64,000 nt of DNA from Hermatobates lingyangjiaoensis. Lineage: Eukaryota; Arthropoda; Insecta; Hemiptera; Hermatobatidae. The notes below the pieces were generated by a model, which ran no database searches, was not told the DNA's origin, and saw nothing but the letters and a program-made list of their open reading frames with translations. This document shows, one piece after another, positions 11,580-21,884 of the stretch (position 1 is the first letter of the stretch; each line of letters starts with the position of its first letter). The stretch lies in assembly GCA_026182355.1 (NCBI GenBank), contig JAPFBL010000584.1, positions 124,001-188,000 on the forward strand. Direction: 5' to 3'. The translations under genes were made by a program, and so were the position numbers.

Positions 11580-13521
11580 AAAAATCTGGTGTGGCCTACA
11601 CTCAACTTTACTATAAGTAAACTTAATATCCAACTTCTTCGGTATATAATATATAATGTCTCATTTACGCATAATATAATCCTCTAAGTGGGAGATGTTT
11701 ATTAATTACTCTTTCATTCCTGAGGTAGTACAGATAGTGATTGATCCACTTATCAATAGATAAGCCTTTTTTGTATGTCACAGAAATAATGGATATACAA
11801 TCATTAATATAACTACAGCAGTAATAACATTATGAAAAGCCAAAGTAAAAATTTGCTTATACGAAATAATTTCCTACAAGAGAGCATGGCTTTTGCTCCA
11901 ATAGCCAGTGGATCTCTTACATAGTTTATCTGACCTCCTTCTACATTCAATACTTAAGACAAATTATTCCATTTAGAACTTGCAAATATTTTTAGTATTT
12001 TAATAACATTACCAAGTTTTTGTCTAAAATGTCAAAAACATGTAAGAAATAATGTCCGTTTTCAGATAATTTTTACTTTAAGATGTAGGATAATTTCATT
12101 TATTATTGTTAAAAGAATTTTTTTTTTATTTCTGAATAATGTTCTACATTTTTGATCTTTTATCAAATTATTATACTGTGAATTTCATGGCATGGTACAG
12201 TTTTTTTAAAAACTCACTTTTCTTTCCCTTTGTCAAAAATCATAAAAAACCAATTTACTCTAAGGGAATGCTATTTTTTCCCACGTGCCTACTGTGTTAT
12301 AAGTTTACTGTGAATGTTTATTGAGAAAAAATATATTGGTAATTAGCCACCTTTGCATTGTTAAATCAAATTCAAAGGCAACTTTTCTGTATAATTTTAA
12401 ATTTAAAAGTTAGAAGCATGAAATTTTTAAAAATAATGCTATGAACTATTAGACTAGAATAGTGAAAAAACTGGAAATTAGACAAAAACATAGAAACCCT
12501 TCTATAGGACGTAAAAGGTCATTCCAAAAACTTCAATATTACCCAATAATAATGTCATTCATAAACGTAAAAAAATCAGCATCTGATATTAAGCTTTGTA
12601 GAATTGTGCAACATATAGATCAATTAGAACAATTTGTTAGAGAAACCCATCATACTATAAAAAGAATCAGAGACTATATGTTTCATATGCTCTATTGTTG
12701 TTGACTTTTTACATATACAAATTTTATTCTTCTTACATCACATATAAGTCGTTAAATCATTTAAAAATTTTCATTATACCTCTAAACATCGTATTATATC
12801 GGTGAATTCACTGAAACAATTCTAAGCAATGTAAACAATGTAAAACAATATGAAAAATTCGACAAGTATAGCAGGTATAAAAAGAAAAGCTTTTATAGCT
12901 TTGTTGCTCTTTGCCGTAAATGAAATTTCATGATTTTTTTTTATAAATTGCTAATTTTGTGTTCCATTTTTGGAAAAATTTTCAAGATTTTTTAATGAGC
13001 CGTTTAGCGTATACAAAACATTTTCTGAAAACAGAAATCGTACATTAACGCCCCTTTGGCGAATGTAATTTTGAAAAAAAAATATCTCAACTAATTCTAC
13101 ACATAATGTTCTATTTTTAGGCATAGTTTATTCCATTTGTAACCTAAAAGGTAATATCCAAATTTCAAAACTCTAGAGTTAGCAGTTTAGGAGAAAAAAA
13201 TGTTTCCACAAACCGGTTTTTGGCAAAAAAAGTGACTTTCCCGTCATGCATAATTCTTCCCAAACAATAGGGATCATCTACACTATGGGGCCTTAATTTT
13301 GTGTAAAATATCAACTTGATCCATCAAAGATTCTGGACCTTAGCGTGGTAACAAGCAATGCTCTAACACACCCACCCACCCATCCACCCACTCATACACA
13401 GACATCATCGAAAAAACTTCATAAAACGACTTAAGGAACCTCAAAACAATAATTACGTCAAAATCTGGAGATCAAATTTTTTCAAGATCACTACACTTTA
13501 CTTATAGTAAAGTAAAAAATT
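11580..13521 (+). mobile_element. Unknown 2-kb repeat element B, copy 2
   Basis: Begins AATCTGGTGTGGCCTACACT followed by CAACTTTACTATAAGTAAAC, ends CACTTTACTTATAGTAAAG. Inverted with respect to copy 1 about 4.3 kb away in the same intron, so a transcript could fold on itself over about 2 kb. Frames at 12139-12324 and 12462-12704 are short, unshared in length with other copies and show no known domain. Confidence 0.6.
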
Positions 13522-13879
13522 GAAAGTAAAATATTCACATTATGTATTTTAACAGCAAATATATTTTTAGATAAAATATGAAACACCTGGTCAAATAAAA
13601 ATGTTATTTTCTACAATTTTTAATCAAAACATTTTGATCTTTGAAAGGTATTTCAATCACTGAAATCTTGAAAAATAGTTTAATTCAATATAGGCAAAAC
13701 CTCTATTTTCTTTGCTATTTAAAGAAAGTCTAAGTGTATTGTGTATGATATTTCAGGGTACTACTATAATTTCAGGGGTTCCGCAACTTATTTTATCACC
13801 ATGTAATCATCATTTCTTCATCGGTATGAGGGCTACTTGTCAAGTAGTTTAGAATCCGTTAGATTAGAAAGTCCTTTAA

Positions 13880-14365
13880 CCCTTTCGCTGCGCCAGTCTA
13901 ATTCATTCTTGTGTGTGAAAAATGGACAAAAGGGACGAAAAAAACGAAAATCGAGAAAAATTATATTTAAAATTTCTTTGTGACTCAAAATCAACTAAGC
14001 TTCCCGAAAAAAAACCATTGAAAATTATGCAACTATAATATTTCTCTCTTTTTAGGTGTAACTAAAAGAAAAATAAATAACTATATTCAACCCAAAATGA
14101 TATATAAAACCCTAATATATAGAAAAAAAATTGTATTCTATGAAATTTCTTGTTAATTTAATATAAACTTTTACTGTAAATAGTGATTACGTTTTATCCC
14201 CACTAGATGGCGATACCATCGCTTCGAATCTTGAAGGAAGATTAAATTTGCGAACTTTGCAACAAGTTCAAAAGTTTTTTTTATAGTAATGTTCAAATTT
14301 ACGATTTTTGCAGCCCCTGCAGTTGAACGACGAGTCACAAATTTGCGATTTTCGCTGCGAAAGGG
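13880..14365. mobile_element. TTAA-flanked MITE (piggyBac-like)
   Basis: Terminal inverted repeats CCCTTTCGCTGCG and (reverse complement of the right end) CCCTTTCGCAGCG, flanked on both sides by TTAA (13876-13879, 14366-14369). TTAA target sites and CCC-starting ends are typical of piggyBac-type elements. 486 bp, no transposase. Confidence 0.75.
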
Positions 14366-14501
14366 TTAAGAATCAAATGAAATATTGTAAACTTTGTTTA
14401 CACTGATAGAATCACTCAGTAAGCCTTTTGATATTGCTATCAGCGATTTGATTAAATGTTGGCTAAAAGTTAGCGAATTTAAAGGATTCTCAGAGGTGTA
14501 C

Positions 14502-14603
14502 CTGCGGCACAAATGATGTAAGGATCTGTGACAAGTGCCTTCAGAGATGGAGCCTCGGCCTCTTGCTTGACTACTCCTGGTTGAAGAAGGAGCAACTGCA
14601 GTA
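14502..14603 (-). CDS. VMAT exon 7 (residues 250-283, end of TM6 and central cytosolic loop)
   Basis: Encodes LQLLLLQPGVVKQEAEAPS, then LKALVTDPYIICAAG: the end of TM6, the central cytosolic loop and the start of TM7, aligning with IQLFVLQPSRVQPE and LLKDPYILIAAG of VMAT2. Acceptor TTGACAG at 14604; donor G|GTACAC at 14501; phase 1 both sides. A TTAA-flanked repeat ends only about 130 bp downstream in intron 7. Confidence 0.93.
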
Positions 14604-15180
14604 CTGTCAACAGGTAATCACATAATTGAATTACAACTCGTTAATCAACAATAATACTACACATATTTTATATTTGGTTGTACATTTATGGAGAATGTAC
14701 TAATAGTAAAATAACACATGACAACTGTCTTGAACCAGAAGTCATCTTTGTGACTTAGTCATTTCTTTTTTTCATCTCATGATAATGAACTATGTTTCAA
14801 AATATCGATTACAGGAAATATTTTGCTGTTAAGTCTCTGTGCTAGCTCTTAGTTTTAGTTCAACATTAATTATGTCTGAATTTGTAAAATCTAAAATTAA
14901 CTATTTATTCAAAGGTAACAAAGACAGTTAATCCCAAAAGGTATTGAGAACATATAAGCGTGAAGGGAGCAGTCAGCTAATCCATCATTAATATAACATT
15001 TACTGGAAATCTCACAGACAATGACTTATGTGAACTGTTTAACTTTGAAATTAGTTATTTCTTAAATGCTAATTCTCTCATGATGAAATTTTTATTGCAA
15101 TTAACAATTTTTAGTCCTATATTTCTTTATTTCTGTCACAGAATCAATTCCATTCTTGATGGTATGTAGAATTAAATCTT

Positions 15181-15272
15181 AGTGGAAGATATAGAGTAGA
15201 AACACAAAAACATGATCAAAGTTAATTAAAAAAAAATTAATCTTAAAAATTAAAACCCCCTAATTATTATAG
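15181..15272 (+). repeat. 90-bp direct repeat, copy 1 (exon 6 donor side)
   Basis: GTGGAAGATATAGAGTAGAA, then ATGATCAAAGTT-ATTAAA and TTAATCTTAAAAATTAAAAC, repeated nearly identically at 16653-16744. Confidence 0.8.
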
Positions 15273-15319
15273 GAAACATTAGAGTAACAAAAAATTATAA
15301 TTATACGCTTTCAATTATT

Positions 15320-15412
15320 GGTATAAAGAGAATAGATTTATCGGAATGCAGTCAGTTTCTCCAAATTCAAATTTGAAACCGACCCCATCTCGATAAATCT
15401 ATTTTCTCTATA
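15320..15412. repeat. Inverted repeat
   Basis: TATAAAGAGAATAGATTTAT and its inverted counterpart ATAAATCTATTTTCTCTATA enclose about 50 bp that includes CCAAATTCAAATTTGAAAC. Confidence 0.65.
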
Positions 15413-15467
15413 TTTATATATCAAATGGTTGAGAAGTTTCATATTGTTGACTTATAAGTGTAAGGGG

Positions 15468-15785
15468 TCAGGGTAGCTAGTGGTAACGTGCTCCCCTTTG
15501 AATTGGTGAATCTGAGGTTTAATAAACAGTAATGGGCCCACTTTGCCACTCGATTTATTCACATGAGGAGTTAACAACTGAGTATGTCGTCCCTCAGAGA
15601 AGACGTTAAGCCGTCGTTATGATGTTAGGTACTCGTTAAACATTCCTACTCTAAATACACATGAGTTAGGTAAAATTTAGGACTTCCAATGTCGAATGTT
15701 TATTGTGTGGTATCAAAAAAGGGCCAATTTTTTTTTATACGTGCTCCCTCTTATGGGAATACCACTGCAACCTAATCTAACCTAT
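15468..15785 (+). mobile_element. tRNA-derived SINE, degraded full-length copy
   Basis: GGTAGCTAGTGGTAACGTGC head, body blocks CTCGATTTATTCAC, GTCGTCCCTCAGAGAAG, ACTCGTTAAACAT and GAGTTAGGTAAAATTTAGG, and the CCACTGCAACCTAATCTAACC tail, all matching the better copy at 40702. A-box present, B-box mutated. Confidence 0.8.
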
Positions 15786-16009
15786 AAGTTGTAAGTATAA
15801 AATACATGTTACTGTGATATATTCAATAAGAACAAAAAAAAAAACATCTAAAGCAAGGTTGTGCGTTCGAAATGATAGTACAAACTCAGATTTTGGAAGA
15901 ACCCCAAATGTTGGCCTGTACCGTAAGCGCTTGTCTTTCACTTATAATAATTATAACCTAAGCATGCATAACATAGTCTACACTTATGTAATAATGTTGG
16001 ATGGGTAGC

Positions 16010-16120
16010 CTCAGGAAATGAATCAGGATTCTGTCAGTCCTCCGGGTTCAAATTGAACTCTCAATGTTGGCAAGTCTATTTTAATGGAAATATTTTTCAT
16101 GGGAAGAAGTAAGAATATTT
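16010..16120 (-). mobile_element. Degraded PLE pLTR fragment, family 6
   Basis: GGTTCAAATTGAACTCTCAA and TGTTGGCAAG, then TTTTTCATGGG-AGAAG, recall the family 6 tail and hammerhead region at 18731-18974 with stem II mutated. Confidence 0.5.
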
Positions 16121-16303
16121 GAATACTTATCAACATATTTCCTTTTGATATAGAAATACACAAAAATATGCTGATATTTTTAAAAATGTAGAATTATTTC
16201 TAGAAATCTACTTCTAAATTGTTGACGACAGTATGATATCACTTTTGATACAACCAAACAAAGACTGATAAATAAATAAAATGCAAATGATTAATTGTCA
16301 TAC

Positions 16304-16486
16304 TTCCGTCTCCTAAAGCGAGGGCAGAGAGTATGAGAAAGGGGGCAGTTTTGCCCACAAACTCATACATGAAACCACCAAAAGGGGGCCCGATGAGCAC
16401 CCCCAAAGCCAGACCCCCGAGGGCGATACCCATGGCGTTGCCTCTTTCTTTGTCGTCAGGGTATCGTTCTGCCAGCATTCCCATTC
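16304..16486 (-). CDS. VMAT exon 6 (residues 189-249, TM4-TM6)
   Basis: A 183-bp exon encoding [20 protein letters not shown] (Arg203 matches the functional arginine of the family), then [15 protein letters not shown], the MFS motif C of proton antiporters in TM5, then [18 protein letters not shown]. Acceptor TTTTCAG at 16487, donor A|GTATGA at 16303; phase 1 at both ends. Flanked at about 1.1 kb and 0.2 kb by two direct copies of a 90-bp repeat. Confidence 0.96.
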
Positions 16487-16652
16487 CTGAAAAGAAATAT
16501 CAAACATTTATAAATGAGAATTCGAAAATTACAACATTTTATTCATTTAAAATTAATAATACTAATAATAATATTAACGTAATTAAAATTACATCTCATA
16601 ATCTAACATTACTTCAGATAAAAGAACAAATTTTACTAAATGCAATAAAAAT

Positions 16653-16744
16653 AGTGGAAGATATAGAGTAGAAATACAAAAAAAAATGATCAAAGTTTAT
16701 TAAAAAAAAATTAATCTTAAAAATTAAAACTCTCTAATTATTAG
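16653..16744 (+). repeat. 90-bp direct repeat, copy 2 (exon 6 acceptor side)
   Basis: Near-identical to 15181-15272. The two copies bracket exon 6. Confidence 0.8.
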
Positions 16745-17136
16745 CATTTGTTATTTAATTTGATCACTTGACTTAATTAGTTTAAAAAGTTTAAACTTTA
16801 AAACTAATTAGTTTAAAAGTTTCATAAGTAATGATTAGTTTAAAAAGTAAACTAATAACTAAAAACTTAGTTATTAGTTTTTCAAGGTTTGATTTATTAA
16901 CTATTTAAATTTGATTTTATAACACTGGACAAGTGAGTGATAAAAAAAGCATAAATAGGGTGCATAAACGTGAAAATAAAAGCAGTAAATGACAGTTTAA
17001 TCTAAGAGTAAAATATATTTCTAGTATATGCTTGAAGCAATACAAATTAAACTTCACTTACAACGAAAGCAATAACTGTTTTGTTCTTTGGCTAAAAAGA
17101 AATATTAATTTTCATATACGAATGTTTAATAAAAAT

Positions 17137-17174
17137 GACACGTTTCGAACACAATGTGTTCTTATCCAGGTTAC
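17137..17174 (-). ncRNA. Hammerhead-like remnant, family 8
   Basis: Minus strand: AAC, CUGGAUA (mutated core), A, GAACACA-UUG-UGUUC stem II, GAAA, CGUG, UC. Stem II and GAAA are kept; the core is degraded. Confidence 0.45.
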
Positions 17175-17751
17175 ATCTAAAAAACAATCATCAAACTATA
17201 CAGAAGTTATAATTAAGGAAATTATAATTATCACAGAAGAGTTATGAATTTAAAGTTTTACATACCAACAGTTGTAGGAATGAGGGTTGACTTAGGTGGA
17301 AACCATTTGTGTATGGAATGAAGAGAAGGGAGTAGGGGAAAACATCTGGAATACTATGGTAAGTTAAGGGTCTTTACTTTTTAACTAACTATAAAAAGTA
17401 AGAAAACATATATACTATAATCATAGTAAAAATTGAAAATTTTAAAGAAATAGTTTGAGGAATGTTGTATAACTAGGCATTTGTTTATTGCTTCAAAGGG
17501 AAGACCTATAATCATAAATCAAATCAAGCCTCAATTCTAGAAATTATATCGATTTTTTCTTATCCAGATAAAAATAGATCAAATATTGAACATAAGTCCG
17601 GGAAATATAAAATCTAGAAGTTTACGGAATTAATAAAATAGTTATATTGAAATTATCTCTTTTGTTTCAATCAATAAATAAATAGCAAGTAGCAAAACAT
17701 TGCTCAAACTATTTCGAGAAAATTTTTGAAGTAATGTTTCTTTCTTACGTG

Positions 17752-17755
<4 letters not shown>

Positions 17756-17802
<47 letters not shown>
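17756..17802. repeat. (TA)n microsatellite
   Basis: About 23 uninterrupted TA units abutting the left arm of the GC-rich inverted repeat. Confidence 0.95.
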
Positions 17803-17805
<3 letters not shown>

Positions 17806-17806
<1 letters not shown>

Positions 17807-18662
17807 AAAAGACGAGCCAATCCCTGTTACGTATTACTTTGGGCACTTCTTATTGGTTGTGGGTGTTTATTCGTCGAACACGTTTCTCCTTAGCACACTC
17901 CGTCTGCTCGGCCGCCTCAGCCTTCACTCCGGGAGAGGGCTGGCAGTCCCTACTTAATTTTCCAATAGAGTTGGATGAAGGTCTTGGCGTCCTGGCTTGG
18001 AAGTGCACCTCGTCGAACTCGGTGTTTACTATGGGCTTAGTGGATTTCATTAGACACACCCACCAGCTTGAGAATGACCGAGGAACGGTCGAAACCGGTC
18101 GCAACGACACGAGGAAGGCGCCACGCATTCTTCAAGAAAACACTGCAGTAAAGGGGTCTAATGACAAACGCCACACACACTCAACTTCAACTTCAACTCA
18201 TAATGCCCATAGCCCGGACCAGATTCTTACGAGGAACTCTTCTGCGTGAGGACGCCTATGCCATTCCTGCCCTCTGTGAAATTAAAGTGGGGACTGCGAG
18301 CCCTCTCCAGGAAGGACGGCGGATGCGGCCAAGCGTGTTAAGAAACCGACGGGGAAAAGGTCTACATACACCCACATCAATAGAATTTACAGAAAACACC
18401 AACAACCAGTATCTAATGAAATCCACTAAGCCCATAGTAAACACCGAGTTCGACGAGGTGCACTTCCAAGCCAGGACGCCAAGACCTTCATCCAACTCTA
18501 TTGGAAAATTAAGTAGGGACTGCGAGCCCTCTCCCGGAGTGAAGGCTGAGGCGGCCGAGCAGACGGAGTGTGCTAAGGAGAAACGTGTTCGACGAATAAA
18601 CACCCACAACCAATAAGAAGTGCCCAAAGTAATACGTAACAGGGATTGGCTCGTCTTTTACA
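17806..18662. mobile_element. GC-rich 0.85-kb inverted repeat between two (TA)n tracts, PLE-related
   Basis: Arms of about 247 bp (17806-18053 and 18416-18662) are nearly identical reverse complements and much more GC-rich than the intron. Each arm read outward encodes an open frame of about 66 residues starting MKSTKPIVNTEF, rich in charged and small residues, ending at a stop shortly before (TA)n. The 360-bp centre contains a hammerhead-like motif at 18066-18102. The single motif, paired arms and (TA)n borders match the other PLE-derived inverted repeats here. I do not recognise the peptide. Confidence 0.6.
18066..18102 (+). ncRNA. Hammerhead-like motif with U3-A8 core, family 7
   Basis: GC, then UUGAGAA, extra U, stem II GACCG-AGGAA-CGGUC (5 bp), GAAA, self-complementary CCGG, UC, GC closing stem I. 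Relative to CUGANGA, positions 3 and 8 are U and A, which could pair as C3-G8 does in the active fold. Confidence 0.55.
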
Positions 18663-18679
18663 ATATCTAATCTGGCATT

Positions 18680-18681
<2 letters not shown>

Positions 18682-18727
<46 letters not shown>
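18682..18727. repeat. (TA)n microsatellite
   Basis: About 22 TA units between the GC-rich inverted repeat and the family 6 inverted repeat. Confidence 0.95.
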
Positions 18728-18730
<3 letters not shown>

Positions 18731-18733
<3 letters not shown>

Positions 18734-18974
18734 GGTGTATAATGTAATCGGGATTCAGTCAATTTTCCAGGATCAAAATCAAACTCTCAATGCCGACGTT
18801 TCGGTTTTATTTAAAACCTTTTTCATAGGCAGAAGTCAGAATTTTTGAATTAGAATTCAAAAATTCTGACTTCTGCCTATGAAAAAGGTTTTAAATAAAA
18901 CCGAAACGTCGGCATTGAGAGTTTGATTTTGATCCTGGAAAATTGACCGAATCCCGATTACATTATACACCTAT
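18731..18974. mobile_element. PLE pLTR inverted repeat, family 6
   Basis: Near-perfect palindrome of about 120-bp arms centred near 18852, with (TA)n on both outer sides (18682-18727, 19009-19032). Each arm carries one hammerhead-like motif (minus 18791-18830; plus 18875-18913): GCC, UAUGAAAAA, GGUUUU-AAAU-AAAACC, GAAA, CG, UC, GGC. Stem I GCC/GGC and stem II (6 bp) are perfect; the core is lengthened by one base and has A at position 8. Confidence 0.7.
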
Positions 18975-19031
18975 TCTATCCAACGGTTGATATATTATTG
19001 AATTTGTTATATATATATATATATATATATA

Positions 19032-19345
19032 TTACTTTTAGGGTTAGTCACATAGTTAAAACCTTAACTTTGTATGTAAACGTTACACGCTTTCAATAAG
19101 ATGTCCCATATTATTTTCTCTACTTCCTTGTATTCTCACAACAAACAAACACCTATCACTTAAGTCGACCTTCAACCCCTATAATTATTGCTATGATCTT
19201 TAAATTACTATTACTTCTATATATATGTTATTTTCTTAATTCTCAGCGCTGTTTTAAATATACATACGATGTAACCCGATGAAGGTACATGTTTGAAACA
19301 CGTTTTTATAAAACATTTGTATCAGCACACTTTTATTAATATTTT
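19032..19345 (+). repeat. 310-bp dispersed repeat, copy 1 (PLE-like tail)
   Basis: Begins TTTTAGGGTTAGTCACATAG, ends near GTATCAGCACACTTTTATTAAT; about 90 percent similar by eye to 21557-21878. Near its end CCGAUGA, A, then GUUUGAAACACGUU resembles the second half of a hammerhead-like motif. Preceded by (TA)n. Confidence 0.75.
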
Positions 19346-20966
19346 TTTCCAAATTAACTAAATACGACATAATAACTGACTAAACAACTTCTATTGTTTC
19401 CTTTTAATATTTTAATTAGTCACTTCATTTATTTTAATTAGTCACTATAAATGCTAATGGCTGTACGGGATCTTTAACGTGCACCATTAACAAAGACGGT
19501 TAGAAACTAATATTAATGACATAGATATAATCCAGTTAATAACACAGGTATAGTCCAGTGATTGAGTTCTGAAAATTTCCCTAAATATTGAATTGTAATA
19601 ATTCTTTACTATATACATGCTACGCTCCTGTTCTTGTATTGTTAAATTTTATTGATTCTTTTTTTATCCCAAGTATTATGATTATATTAATTTTAATGCC
19701 ACTTTAACAAAAACTCAAAGCTAATTACTTTCACAATTTAATATTTTTACCTTTTTTTATTAATCTATATTAAACAAAAATTCATCTGAATAAAATGATA
19801 AATAATACAGCAGAAACATGAATAGTAACGAAGGCTTACTTTGATAAATTGGATGTATTTCTCTACAGATTCCTGTAACTACAATGTTTGTAATGTTACT
19901 TTCATAAATTTAAGACCTTACAGAAATAATTCCTAGGACTTCTTATTTTATTTTATTTACCCTACTGGATTAATAATAGGAAGTTCCCATTCAACTAAAT
20001 AACCTTCTATACAGGTTATAACCTATTATAAATAGAGGCTATTCCAATAAATAAGTCTCTATTTATTGTATCTACATAATATATGCAATAAACACAAGTG
20101 TAAATGAAAATTCTAAAAAAGATTATACATAAATTATGGAGACAGTAAAAAGAAAATAATAATTAAAAAAATGTATTTATATACATGATAGGATTAAGTA
20201 TATTTTTTAAGGTAACAGATTCAACTCTTCTCTTACAACCACAAGTGGCTTCAAGTGCGTTTTGTCGACTCATATTTTCAAGTATGTATATTTTTGTTTA
20301 CATCAAGTAGGTAAATATTTGTATATTTTCAAGTTAGCTTCTCACTGTTTTGTTACAGCATTGATATGATGTGTAATTGTAGAGAATTCTGATTACATTG
20401 AACTTGACTGATTTGTTGAACTTGAAATAAACATTTATTTTAATTAAAGAAATATAATTTTAATATTCAATATAATATTATAAAGTTACCATTATTTTAG
20501 TGAAGGCTATGTAAAGGTGAAAGGTTTTCATGTGTTTTTAAAGAAACCTTAAAAACTTGAAAATCTTTAAATCCTTTGAGGTTTTCACCTTTTTATTGTA
20601 ACTTTTTTCATTGATAGTGTAGTCTCTATTATTTTAAAAACTTAGTGGTTAATAAATCCAAGATAGCTGTAATTAAACTGTTTGGCTTCTCTACATTATT
20701 TTAACATATCTTTACGAAAGTTATTCACCCATTCTTGTTAGTCTATTTGTAAGTATAAATGTTATTACAAGAGGATTTAATACAGAGAAGTGATACTTTT
20801 TCTTTTATAATTAAATCCGATTTGCAAAACGTTTATTGACAATGACTATCTTTTATCTTTGAAAAATTATTATTATTTTGCGATGACTTTTTACATGAAT
20901 ATTCATTATTGCATTAACGTTTAATAATATTAATAGTATGAAAAAAAATATGGATTCCAAAAATAC

Positions 20967-21050
20967 CAGACACACTGGAACAGCTAGAGCCAATTCCCTG
21001 AAGTGCTCTAGCCATGAACAGTACAGCATAGCTTCTTCCAAATGCAAAAA
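20967..21050 (-). CDS. VMAT exon 5 (residues 161-188, TM3-TM4)
   Basis: An 84-bp exon encoding FAFGRSYAVLFMARALQG then IGSSCSSVS, the counterpart of [21 protein letters not shown] in VMAT2, one of the best conserved segments of the family. Acceptor TTTTTATAG at 21051, donor G|GTATTT at 20966; phase 1 on both sides. Confidence 0.95.
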
Positions 21051-21153
21051 CTATAAAAACAATTCTAATCAGCATGCTATCTTTAAAAAAAATATTTAAC
21101 ATTATGAAAATGGTATTTGATTAAATAGATTTAAGTTGATGAAAGAAACTGAC
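21051..21153 (-). other. VMAT intron 4 (103 bp)
   Basis: The shortest intron of the gene, GT-AG, without repeats; the only intron that escaped expansion. Confidence 0.9.
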
Positions 21154-21212
21154 TTAAAGTTGAGATGAACATGATGATGAATCCAGCCAACATTGGAATG
21201 CTGTAGCCAATC
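21154..21212 (-). CDS. VMAT exon 4 (residues 141-160, TM2-TM3 turn)
   Basis: A 59-bp exon encoding (K)IGYSIPMLAGFIIMFISTL, matching NRIGYPIPIFAGF-IMFVST of vertebrate VMAT2. Acceptor TTGCAG at 21213; donor A|GTCAGT at 21153. Phase 2 in completes Lys141 with exon 3; phase 1 out. Separated from exon 5 by the shortest intron of the gene (103 bp). Confidence 0.93.
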
Positions 21213-21311
21213 CTGCAACATGAGCCAGCAAAATAAATCGTCAACAGTTATTACTCACGAGGCTTTTGTAGCGTCATACAAACTCATAAATAATATTTTA
21301 TTATTATAAAC

Positions 21312-21422
21312 TTACATACCTTGTAACTTGCTGGGACTGTGGCAACAAAGTCTCATTCTTTGATGTAGCCTATGTGAAACCTCTTGGTCGACTCCACTAA
21401 CAAGTTACGAGGTATGTAAGAA
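21312..21422. repeat. 110-bp inverted repeat (MITE-like)
   Basis: CTTACATACCTTGTAACTTG at the left end and its inverted form CAAGTTACGAGGTATGTAAG at the right enclose about 70 bp. Resembles 1608-1755 in its ATACCT-GTAA end motif. Confidence 0.65.
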
Positions 21423-21556
21423 GTTTAAATAATATTATCTTTACTAACCTCTGTGGTACTAACAGTATGCATGCATTTTATTCTACATGACGATTTATGC
21501 ATATAAAACACAACAATACATAGATGTAATACCCTAGAGATTCTTCAACTATTCTA

Positions 21557-21878
21557 TATATATTTTACTTTTAGGGTTAGTCACATAGTTAAAACCTTAA
21601 CTTTGTAAGTAAACGTTACGCGCTTTCAATAAGACGTCCCATATGATTTTCTCTACTTCCTTATATTCTCACAACAAACAAACACCATTCACTTAAGTCG
21701 ACCTTCAACCCCTATAGTTATTGTTATGTAAATCTTTAAATTACTATTACTTCTATATATATGTTATTTTCTTAATTCTCAGCGCTGTCTGTTTAAATAT
21801 ACATCCGATGTAACCGATGAAGTGACATGTTTGAAACATATTTTTATAAAACATTTGTATCTGCACACTTTTATTAAT
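21557..21878 (+). repeat. 310-bp dispersed repeat, copy 2
   Basis: Second copy of 19032-19345 in the same orientation. The two copies bracket exons 4 and 5. The hammerhead-like remnant reads CCGAUGA, A, then GUUUGAAACAUAUU. Confidence 0.75.
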
Positions 21879-21884
21879 GCCTGC

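Larger units (their letters stand above)
4976..14501 (-). other. VMAT intron 7 (9.5 kb, repeat-filled)
   Basis: Contains two inverted copies of a 2-kb element, a hammerhead-like remnant, a SINE tail, a hAT-like element, a LINE C-terminal remnant and a TTAA-flanked element, listed separately. Stretches 7310-7790, 7880-8960, 9060-10080, 10610-11060 and 13530-13875 are AT-rich with no feature I can name, apart from a loose ACCAACAAACATA repetition at 7637-7725. Confidence 0.7.
14604..16303 (-). other. VMAT intron 6
   Basis: Contains a dispersed 90-bp repeat (15181-15272), a small inverted repeat (15320-15412), a degraded SINE (15468-15785) and a degraded PLE piece (16010-16120). 14640-15180 shows nothing recognisable. 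Confidence 0.7.
16487..20966 (-). other. VMAT intron 5
   Basis: Carries the second 90-bp repeat, a family 8 hammerhead remnant, the (TA)n-bounded GC-rich inverted repeat, a family 6 inverted repeat and a 310-bp dispersed repeat. Stretches 17250-17740 and 19350-20960 are AT-rich with only a loose inverted repeat near 20515-20593; I see no gene in them. Confidence 0.7.

Noticed and set aside
17839..18627. Four overlapping open frames on both strands as separate genes
   Set aside because: They mirror each other because the locus is an inverted repeat; at most one small frame per arm is meaningful.
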